Assembly (NCBI RefSeq): GCF_007970805.1
Contig: NZ_CP042433.1
Location: 1,116,001 to 1,180,000 of the forward strand
DNA length: 64,000 bases
Direction: 5' to 3'
Source: Flavisolibacter ginsenosidimutans
Lineage (GTDB): Bacteria; Bacteroidota; Bacteroidia; Chitinophagales; Chitinophagaceae
Numbering within the stretch: position 1 is the first letter of the stretch; every line of letters begins with the position of its first letter. Made by a program: the position numbers and the translations under genes. Below the pieces are notes generated by a model, which saw only the letters and a program-made list of their open reading frames with translations, did not search any database and was not told where the DNA came from. This document shows, piece after piece, positions 1 to 5,971 of the stretch.

Positions 1-932
1 CAGCCCTTCGCTCTCACTTGTTGCGGTACCACGCTGGCATCACTTTGACCAGGAATGGTGTTTATTTCCAGCATAAATGCTTTGTTTTCTTTTTCATTAT
101 AAATGAAGTCTATTCTTACCACACCGCTGCAATTAAACACGGTGTAAATTTTTGCAGCGGTTTTTTCCAACACCTCTTTCCATTCGCCGTTAATGTTTGC
201 GGGAGTTGTTTCGGAAGATTTGCCCTCGTACTTTGCTTCGAAATCAAAAAATTCGTTGTGGGCGACCACTTCGGTAATGGGCAGAACCTGAACCGTTCCT
301 TCAGCCTTGAAAACACCCACAGTAAACTCCCTGCCCTGAATCATTTCCTCAACTAAAACCTGGTTATCTTCTTTAAAAGCTTTTTCAAGGGCTGTCCCCA
401 ATTCTTCCGAAGCCTTGTTCACTTTTGACATACCGATACTCGAGCCGCCATTATTGGGCTTTACAAAAACCGGGTATTTCAGACGCAGGGCTTCGTCAGG
501 GTTACTAAACTGACCTTTGATAAATAAAATTGATTGAGCTACCGGAATACCCGCCGCTGCTGCCACAGCAGTTGTGTACCTTTTGTTAAAGGTGAGTGCC
601 GACGTAGCTGCGTTGCACGATGTATAGGGAAGATTGAGCATATCGAAATATCCCTGTAGCTTGCCGTCTTCTCCAGGTGTTCCGTGCATCCCTATAAACA
701 CAGCATCAAAATTGATTTTCTGCCCTTTTGCAATGATCGAAAAATCGTTTTTGTTCACTGCCGTTTTGCTACCACTTTCGTCTTCGTAAAACCACCCAGC
801 GGGTGTTACATCAATTGTGTAAACATCGTAACGTTCTTTGTCCAAATGATTGTAAATGGTTTTGGCAGAGCGGTAAGAGATGACGGCTTCGCCAGAATAG
901 CCGCCGGTAACAAGGGCAATTTTTTTCTTCAT
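1..932 (-). CDS. ddl: D-alanine--D-alanine ligase, 3' end outside window
   Basis: ATP-grasp ligase that joins two D-alanines for the peptidoglycan precursor; cytoplasmic. The reading frame starts at the ATG at 932-930 (MKKKIALVTGGYSGE) and stays open to base 1, so the C-terminus is missing (about 310 residues present). Visible family motifs are the N-terminal GGYSGE loop, MHGTPGEDG, the ATP-binding KPNNGGSSIGMSK, EEMIQGREFTVGV and the metal-binding ...LEINTIPG near the edge. The length and motif order fit Ddl. It is divergent from the small plus-strand gene that follows. The assignment is firm; only the truncation by the window edge is notable. Confidence 0.95.
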   Translation of the reverse strand, partial: MKKKIALVTGGYSGEAVISYRSAKTIYNHLDKERYDVYTIDVTPAGWFYEDESGSKTAVNKNDFSIIAKGQKINFDAVFIGMHGTPGEDGKLQGYFDMLNLPYTSCNAATSALTFNKRYTTAVAAAAGIPVAQSILFIKGQFSNPDEALRLKYPVFVKPNNGGSSIGMSKVNKASEELGTALEKAFKEDNQVLVEEMIQGREFTVGVFKAEGTVQVLPITEVVAHNEFFDFEAKYEGKSSETTPANINGEWKEVLEKTAAKIYTVFNCSGVVRIDFIYNEKENKAFMLEINTIPGQSDASVVPQQVRAKG

Positions 933-1132
933 GGCGGCAAAACTATGTAATAGCATTCTATTAATTTTTGTTGACTTATCTTTAGCCGGTTTCGTTGGTT
1001 GTTGAAGGTTTTGACACGGTCTGGTTTTTTTGTAAAACAAAGGCAAATAGACGCTTAAAAGCGACCGATTTACACAACCAAATGGTGTTTATTTCGTCTT
1101 ATTTATGTATCAGAAAATTTGGAGATTACCGT

Positions 1133-1423
1133 ATGCGAAAAGGAATAACCGAGAGCAGTTCTACCACTCCGCTTACCCTGCAAATGCTTCGTAAAATTGA
1201 AAACGACGGTTACAAATACGTCCAGGTAAAGGGCCTTACGTTTGACAAACATTACGATTACGTAGAGCCGCATTTTTTGGTGTTGGTTCCCATGAAGGAA
1301 TTGCCCACCGCACAGGAACACAAAGACGTTTACGAACCTGTCCCAAGCACGCTTTTACAGAAATGGGCCACGGAAAGCGACGACGCACTCGAGATCGTCA
1401 TTTCAACGAAACAGTTGAGTTAG
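1133..1423 (+). CDS. Small conserved-looking protein of unknown function
   Basis: A 96-residue soluble protein, MRKGITESSSTTPLTLQMLR..., with no signal peptide or membrane segment. I do not recognise the family. The ATG at 1133 is preferred over an upstream in-frame ATG at 995 because GGAG lies 9 nt before it and the extra upstream residues look non-coding. The middle is rich in charged and aromatic residues (KYVQVKGLTFDKHYDYVEPHFLV, here shortened in sense to a beta-rich stretch). It is followed by a strong terminator hairpin, so it is probably a single-gene unit. Confidence 0.6.
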   Translation: MRKGITESSSTTPLTLQMLRKIENDGYKYVQVKGLTFDKHYDYVEPHFLVLVPMKELPTAQEHKDVYEPVPSTLLQKWATESDDALEIVISTKQLS

Positions 1424-1455
1424 GGAAGCTCTTCAAAAAATCTAAATCTCTTCTT

Positions 1456-1495
1456 GCAGCGCAAAAGATTTATGCTTTTGCGCTGCTATTTTAAT
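1456..1495 (+). terminator. Rho-independent terminator
   Basis: A perfect 12-bp stem (GCAGCGCAAAAG at 1456-1467 with CTTTTGCGCTGC at 1475-1486) with a 7-nt loop is followed by a short T-rich tract. It ends the transcript of the 1133-1423 gene. Confidence 0.8.
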
Positions 1496-1522
1496 CCCTT
1501 CCCTTCATCGCGCCTCGCTCCG

Positions 1523-1551
1523 TTTTTTCAAAGCCAAACTCCTTAGCTTTG
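1523..1551 (+). promoter_or_regulatory. Candidate Bacteroidota promoter for the OsmC gene
   Basis: TAGCTTTG at 1544-1551 is a perfect TAnnTTTG -7 box, about 20 nt before the ATG at 1571. A T-rich tract near 1523-1528 is in roughly the right place for the -33 element, but it is not a clean TTTG. Confidence 0.5.
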
Positions 1552-1570
1552 CTTTCTTAAAAAGGCAATT

Positions 1571-1981
1571 ATGATCAGACATGCATCGGCCGTTTGGAAC
1601 GGCTCCGGTAAGGAAGGCAAAGGCACGGTAAGCTCACAAAGCGGTGTGCTCAATCAAACGCAATATTCGTATAACAGTCGTTTTGCCGAAGGAACAGGCA
1701 CAAATCCCGAAGAATTGGTAGCTGCCGCACATGCAGGTTGTTTCACCATGAAGTTGAGTTTTGTGTTGGGCGAAGCGGGTTTCACTCCCGAAAGCCTGGA
1801 AACCAAATGCGAGATTACATTTGAAAACGGTGCTATCACCAAATCACACCTGACAGTAAACGGGAAAGTGCCCGGCATCAGCAAAGAAAAATTTGATGAA
1901 TGCGTGAAGAACGCAGAAGCAAACTGCCCGATCTCAAAATTGCTTAACACCGCTATTTCATCGGAAGCAACGCTTGCTTAA
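1571..1981 (+). CDS. OsmC/Ohr-family thiol peroxidase-like protein
   Basis: A 136-residue OsmC-family protein, normally a cytoplasmic peroxidase that reduces organic hydroperoxides with a two-cysteine active site. Both expected cysteines are present: Cys57 in AAHAGCFTM and Cys119 in ANCPISKL. The length is typical. It is flanked by its own -7 box and its own terminator, so it is probably monocistronic. The family is clear; whether it is OsmC-type (osmotic/peroxide stress) or a related clade cannot be told from this alone. Confidence 0.93.
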   Translation: MIRHASAVWNGSGKEGKGTVSSQSGVLNQTQYSYNSRFAEGTGTNPEELVAAAHAGCFTMKLSFVLGEAGFTPESLETKCEITFENGAITKSHLTVNGKVPGISKEKFDECVKNAEANCPISKLLNTAISSEATLA

Positions 1982-2002
1982 TCACACGAAAAACTTATCA
2001 GA

Positions 2003-2034
2003 GCATTCCGGAGAAACGGAATGCTTTTTTATTT
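2003..2034 (+). terminator. Rho-independent terminator
   Basis: Stem GCATTCCG (2003-2010) / CGGAATGC (2017-2024), 6-nt loop, then TTTTTTATTT. It ends the OsmC transcript. Confidence 0.85.
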
Positions 2035-2128
2035 GCCTTTTGTGGATGAAAACGGTCGTTCACAAGGCAACAAAAACCTTTAACACCTTCTTGGTGGAGG
2101 GTACTGTTTTTGTTGCTAATTTCCTTTA

Positions 2129-2941
2129 GTGAAAAAAATCCTGCTCCTTCTTCTTTCTCTTTATGCACTTGTAGCAGAGGCGCAGGATGTAAGCGGTTTT
2201 TGGAAAGGAGAACTCACCTTTGTGGGCGGTTGCTTTGCCCGTAACAATATTGAACTCCAATTAAAAGTGGTAGGCGATGGTGTTTACGGAAGTTCCTATC
2301 ATTATCTCGACGTAAACAATTACATCCGCAAAGACGCAAGCGGTTATTTTGATGCAAAAAACCGGAAACTGGTAGTGCAGGAAGGTGCAGTCACGGACCA
2401 AAAACTTATTGACCGATGTAGCATCTGTATTAAGAAATTTCAATTTTTGTACAGGAAAGATGGAAACAAAGAGTTTTTAGACGGCTTTTGGACGGGGAAG
2501 CTCCAGGGAACAAACATAGATTGTGGAACCGGCGGTACAATCACATTATCGAGGGCAACAACTCCTACGTTTGCCGAAGAAAAAATTCCTGAAGTAAAAG
2601 TTGATACTGGCGAATTGAAGCTGCGTTTTTACGACAACGCAACCATTGACGGGGATTCAATTACCGTTTTGGTTAACAAGCAGGTCGTGCTCTCTCACCA
2701 CCGGCTTACCGAAGTGCCCGGCGAGGTTAAAGTTCGCATCAGTCTTGAGCAGCCAATGGTAGAAGTGGAAATGATTGCGGAGAACGAAGGTTCGATACCA
2801 CCTAATACGGCTTTTTTGGAAGTTATTGCCGGAAATGTTTACCACCGGCTCTTTATGGTTTCTACAAAAAATAAAAGCGCTAAAGTGCGCTTTGTATATG
2901 ATAAAGAAGCGGCAAAGAAGCCACAAGTGCTTGCTTTTTAA
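2129..2941 (+). CDS. Secreted protein of unknown function
   Basis: A 270-residue exported protein. It starts with a GTG at 2129; residues 1-18 (KKILLLLLSLYALVAEA) form a clear signal peptide cut before Q-D-V-S-G. The mature part begins DVSGFWKGELTF and repeats a similar FWTGKLQGT segment near residue 120, suggesting two related beta-rich modules; four cysteines occur in the first half. The C-terminal third resembles an extracellular beta-sandwich. I do not recognise a named family. No enzymatic motif is visible. It converges on the small minus-strand gene at 2946-3143. Confidence 0.75.
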   Translation: MKKILLLLLSLYALVAEAQDVSGFWKGELTFVGGCFARNNIELQLKVVGDGVYGSSYHYLDVNNYIRKDASGYFDAKNRKLVVQEGAVTDQKLIDRCSICIKKFQFLYRKDGNKEFLDGFWTGKLQGTNIDCGTGGTITLSRATTPTFAEEKIPEVKVDTGELKLRFYDNATIDGDSITVLVNKQVVLSHHRLTEVPGEVKVRISLEQPMVEVEMIAENEGSIPPNTAFLEVIAGNVYHRLFMVSTKNKSAKVRFVYDKEAAKKPQVLAF

Positions 2942-2945
2942 AAAA

Positions 2946-3143
2946 TTACAAACCTCTGTAACTACCACCGTTATCGTCGAAACTATAACGCTTAGGCATA
3001 ATCACGATTTTGGCCGCATTATTCACTGTCTTTTTTACCGGAACTGCGGCTTTCTTTACAGTGCCAAGATTGTTTTCCATTAAAGCGGCTTTGCCTGCGT
3101 TGTTGGCATTAATTGTGACCTGCCAGGGCGTACTATTTGTCAT
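2946..3143 (-). CDS. Small hypothetical protein (65 aa)
   Basis: MTNSTPWQVTINANNAGK... is a short soluble basic protein with no recognisable domain. The ATG at 3143 follows an AT-rich stretch, and the stop lies 4 bp from the stop of the convergent secreted-protein gene, which is a natural packing. Amino-acid composition looks protein-like (K, N and V rich, low Cys). It could still be a chance frame. Confidence 0.45.
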   Translation of the reverse strand: MTNSTPWQVTINANNAGKAALMENNLGTVKKAAVPVKKTVNNAAKIVIMPKRYSFDDNGGSYRGL

Positions 3144-3257
3144 TGTTAAATTTATTTTTAGGTGAGCTATTGATTGACATCATAAAAGTACACCCATTAA
3201 CAAGCCTTCTCTAAGCATATTTACTAAGTGATTACTATCCTTAAATCCTTATAAATT

Positions 3258-3291
3258 TTTTAAAACACTTGCTGGGAAAGGGTTTCAGCGG
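3258..3291 (+). repeat. Direct repeat copy 1, TTTTAAAA-N12-AAGGGTTTCAGCGG
   Basis: This copy ends at AAGGGTTTCAGCGG (3278-3291) and has TTTTAAAA 12 nt before it. The partner, with the same spacing, is at 5020-5053. The pair flanks the 516-aa gene in direct orientation. Confidence 0.6.
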
Positions 3292-3459
3292 ATGCAGAAA
3301 GCGACGACCAAGGCAAAAAACAAAAGAGAAAAATCTTTTATTGATGAGGTTATGAAACTCTTAGGAGGCGTATATCGAAGAATTTTACCAGCCACATTTG
3401 TGCAAGGAATTTATGCCTTCAACGGGCAGCCCTTACAGATTACCATCACTTATGACTAA
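3292..3459 (+). CDS. Possible very small protein (55 aa)
   Basis: A 55-codon frame, MQKATTKAKNKREKSFIDEV..., with a basic N-terminus and a mixed hydrophobic C-terminal half, ends TAA at 3457-3459 and overlaps the stop of the convergent 516-aa gene by 4 bp. It begins inside one copy of a direct repeat (TTTTAAAA-N12-AAGGGTTTCAGCGG). No family is recognised and chance is a real alternative. The rest of the gap 3144-3291 shows nothing else. Confidence 0.3.
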   Translation: MQKATTKAKNKREKSFIDEVMKLLGGVYRRILPATFVQGIYAFNGQPLQITITYD

Positions 3460-5006
3460 GCTCTGCGTTTGCTCTGAAGATACTTTTCCTGAACGATAAC
3501 GGCCATGGGTTTGTGGTAAACTTTGCTTTCCAACCAGGAGAGAACGTCAAGGTAGGCAAAGGCGCGGGTTTCAAAGCGGTTCTTTTCGAGGCCTTTAATT
3601 CGTTGTAGAAGATCAGTAAATTCTTTTTGAAGGCCCTTTGTAGCCGGATTGAAACGGTTCCGCAAAAAGCGAAAAATTTCTTCGTCTACAACGGTCAGGG
3701 TTTCCATCTTGGACATAAAGCGGTAAACCGAGCGGGCCAGGTATTCAATGATACTGAAATTCCCAAGTTCATAATGCGCCATCAAATGGAGCAGACGGGC
3801 ATAGCATTGCAGGTCGTTACGAAGGTCAACCTTCCAATTGATGATTTTTTGTACGTAGTCGATACAGGTTTCATAATCGCCGCTGCCGAAGTAAAGCGAA
3901 GCAATTTTGTAGTAAAAAACCAGTACGCGGTGGCGATCAAGGTACAGAGCATATTCTTCCAGTTTTTCTTCAATCTGCGGCACCAGCACAAGACCTTGCT
4001 TAAATGTGCCCACCATAAAATGATGGTTGATGCGGGCTGTGTTTAGGTAAACAAAAGTCTGAATGTGGTTGTTGTCGTTGACATTGGCCACTTCTGACCG
4101 GCTAAACTTTTCAAACGCTTCCAGCGTGCTTTCAAATTTCTGATAGTGCCGCAAGTCAAACAAAGCATTGAGCAAATTGTGTAGCCCTTTAATGTAGTGC
4201 CCTGTTTCCACCGGCAGCATGTGCGATTGTTCGTGAAAAAGGTCCACCCACTTTTGCGTGTATTTGTAGTACATCAAAAAGTCCTGGCGAATGAAAGCAT
4301 ACCAGCAATAGCACTGGCACAAGTAAAGGTTTTCGTAAAAGCCTGGGTGCAGGCTAATAACTTTCGGAAAGTGTTGTTTAAAGAAAGTTTTTACGCCTTC
4401 CTCGTCTTTCTCGTTGCGGGCATGGCCATTATTTATGTACCAACTATAAAGCTGTAGCGTAAGGTTGGAAAGGTCAGTGATGCGTTTGCGTTTTTCCGCC
4501 ACTTCATCTGCTTCCGCCGAAAGAACTTCAGCCCGGTTCTGCATGCTTCGGGTGATGTAAAGCGTTTCGATCTTTTTTTCTAACGAAATAATTTGAATAA
4601 GAAAGCTATCCTGGTTGTAATGACGGGCTACTTCCTTTGTCTTTTCCAGAATTTTTAGGCTTTGGAGGTAAAGACCTTTGTTGTAAAGGATTTTGGCAAA
4701 ATCAAGCTGCTCGTGAAGTTGAATGTCTATGTTCTCGTCGTTCCGAAGAAGACGCAGGCTAACAAGGATTTGTTTGTACAGGTGTGCTTTAATATTCGAA
4801 AGCTGTTGCTTCTTAATGGAAGGAATCTTTTTTAAAAGTGTGCCTTCATCATATTCGGCCATCTTATCCAAAGCATCAAAAAGCTGGATCATCTTCAAGT
4901 CCTCATTTGACGAATTACGTTTGACGTACAGCTTAAAACTCCGCTTCTCCCCTTTCTGCAGAGAGCGGATTAATTGAAACAAGCTGTCCACGGATCGGTT
5001 AGGCAT
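3456..5006 (-). CDS. Large helical protein of unknown function
   Basis: A 516-residue protein, MPNRSVDSLFQLIRSLQKGEKRSFKL..., with no signal peptide and no membrane segment. It is almost entirely predicted helix, with repeating Leu/Tyr/Phe-rich helix pairs (for example YNKGLYLQSLKILEKTKE and YKIASLYFGSGDYETCIDYV) that look like degenerate TPR-type hairpins, so it is probably a scaffold or interaction protein. I recognise the type as one common in Bacteroidota but know no function. The gene is bracketed by two direct-repeat copies and has no obvious operon partner. Confidence 0.85.
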   Translation of the reverse strand: MPNRSVDSLFQLIRSLQKGEKRSFKLYVKRNSSNEDLKMIQLFDALDKMAEYDEGTLLKKIPSIKKQQLSNIKAHLYKQILVSLRLLRNDENIDIQLHEQLDFAKILYNKGLYLQSLKILEKTKEVARHYNQDSFLIQIISLEKKIETLYITRSMQNRAEVLSAEADEVAEKRKRITDLSNLTLQLYSWYINNGHARNEKDEEGVKTFFKQHFPKVISLHPGFYENLYLCQCYCWYAFIRQDFLMYYKYTQKWVDLFHEQSHMLPVETGHYIKGLHNLLNALFDLRHYQKFESTLEAFEKFSRSEVANVNDNNHIQTFVYLNTARINHHFMVGTFKQGLVLVPQIEEKLEEYALYLDRHRVLVFYYKIASLYFGSGDYETCIDYVQKIINWKVDLRNDLQCYARLLHLMAHYELGNFSIIEYLARSVYRFMSKMETLTVVDEEIFRFLRNRFNPATKGLQKEFTDLLQRIKGLEKNRFETRAFAYLDVLSWLESKVYHKPMAVIVQEKYLQSKRRA

Positions 5007-5019
5007 CGTAACAAAATTA

Positions 5020-5053
5020 TTTTAAAATCCGCCACAGGCAAGGGTTTCAGCGG
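5020..5053 (+). repeat. Direct repeat copy 2, TTTTAAAA-N12-AAGGGTTTCAGCGG
   Basis: TTTTAAAA at 5020-5027, a 12-nt spacer, then AAGGGTTTCAGCGG at 5040-5053, matching copy 1 exactly in both boxes and in spacing. Confidence 0.6.
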
Positions 5054-5097
5054 TGGCATTTTTGCTTTAGCACTGTATTTTAAGCCCAATTTTAATC

Positions 5098-5127
5098 TTG
5101 AACTCCACTGTTGCCTTTTTATCTTCG
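5098..5127 (+). promoter_or_regulatory. Candidate promoter of a small RNA
   Basis: TTG (5098-5100), a 19-bp spacer, then TATCTTCG (5120-5127), one base off the TAnnTTTG -7 consensus. It lies upstream of a strong plus-strand terminator with no convincing gene between. Confidence 0.4.
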
Positions 5128-5132
5128 AACCG

Positions 5133-5237
5133 GGTTACAAAGAAAAGGATTCAATCCGTTATAAATACCTTATTCAAAATAAGTTCATATAGCAAGCAAT
5201 CGTTAGATCACCCGCTGTTTCCACAGCGGGTTTTTTT
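5133..5237 (+). ncRNA. Candidate small RNA, about 105 nt
   Basis: Between the promoter-like boxes at 5098-5127 and the terminator at 5211-5237 there is no credible coding frame, yet the terminator needs a plus-strand transcript. The predicted RNA contains a perfect CTTATT-CAA-AATAAG hairpin near 5170-5185 and ends in the terminator stem. The rest of the 5007-5346 gap holds only the minus-strand terminator at 5275-5310. The class is unknown. Confidence 0.35.
5211..5237 (+). terminator. Rho-independent terminator of an orphan plus-strand transcript
   Basis: CCCGCTGT (5211-5218), loop TTCC, ACAGCGGG (5223-5230), then seven T. The T-run is only on the plus strand, so it does not serve the minus-strand neighbours. 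Confidence 0.85.
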
Positions 5238-5274
5238 ATGCAGTTAAGCCCGATTCTTTGAACAACATGCTTTT

Positions 5275-5310
5275 AAAAAAAACAAAGCACCGTATTACGC
5301 GATGCTTTGT
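5275..5310 (-). terminator. Terminator of the GMC oxidoreductase unit
   Basis: Stem ACAAAGCA (5282-5289) / TGCTTTGT (5303-5310). Read on the minus strand it is followed by eight T. It lies just past the stop of the 173-aa membrane protein. Confidence 0.75.
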
Positions 5311-5346
5311 GAAAAAAGATTTCTAAAACAATTTTGTTTGACGACA

Positions 5347-5868
5347 TCAGGTTCCGACGGCATAGACACCAAAGGTTGAATTTTTCGCCAGTGACTTTAC
5401 AATCCAACCCGAAAGCACAGGATAAAAGCCGTCAATCAAGCTCATGGCAATGATATAAGCGTACGGGCTTTTAATGCCGAGATAACTGTCCATGCTCCAC
5501 GTACCAAGGATCATCTTTTCGGCCACTTTTACAATGAAACTAAGGAAGGCAAAGAAGATAAATTGTTCCAATACCGGCCTTTCATATGTGCAATAGTAAA
5601 GCCAGCAAAGGCAAATGCCCACCCAAACAAAAGAATGCAGAGCATTGTCAAGCCAAGGCAAAAAAGCCATCATGCCTACACGGTAACCAAGGTAATTTCC
5701 ACCAAACATGAGCAAGGCCCAGAACAAAGACAAAAAAAGAAAGGTCGCTTTATAATTGAGTTCGACGATGGGTTTTGGATAACGAATGAAGAGAAACAAC
5801 AAAAAATAAATGAGCACAACAAGTGCATAATCAAAAAGCGTGTTGTTGGCGCCAAGTATTTCGTTCAT
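5347..5868 (-). CDS. Integral membrane protein of unknown function
   Basis: A 173-residue polytopic protein with about five hydrophobic segments (roughly residues 13-30, 42-60, 65-95, 103-120 and 138-160). No family is recognised. It is the downstream partner of the GMC oxidoreductase gene, 103 bp away across a palindromic repeat, and shares the minus-strand terminator. Because the GMC protein itself carries a multi-pass N-terminal domain, a joint role at the inner membrane is possible but is inference. Confidence 0.75.
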   Translation of the reverse strand: MNEILGANNTLFDYALVVLIYFLLFLFIRYPKPIVELNYKATFLFLSLFWALLMFGGNYLGYRVGMMAFLPWLDNALHSFVWVGICLCWLYYCTYERPVLEQFIFFAFLSFIVKVAEKMILGTWSMDSYLGIKSPYAYIIAMSLIDGFYPVLSGWIVKSLAKNSTFGVYAVGT

Positions 5869-5890
5869 AAAAGAAGTTTTAAATGATAAA

Positions 5891-5963
5891 GTGAGACGTA
5901 AGAAGTCAAACGTGAAACCTTTACGAACGCCAATTGTAAAGATTGTGATGCTTCACGTCTCAC
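5891..5963. repeat. GTGAGACGT-type palindromic repeat
   Basis: Inverted arms GTGAGACGT (5891-5899) and ACGTCTCAC (5955-5963), with inner GAAG/CTTC and several internal variants of CGTGAAAC. It is related in sequence to the element at 37745-37825. It sits in the gap between two co-directed genes. Confidence 0.6.
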
Positions 5964-5971
5964 GCTGACGT

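Noticed and set aside
4974-5192. 72-codon frame leading toward the orphan terminator
   Set aside because: It starts inside the antisense of the 516-aa gene, before the promoter-like boxes, and has no protein-like pattern. A non-coding transcript fits better.
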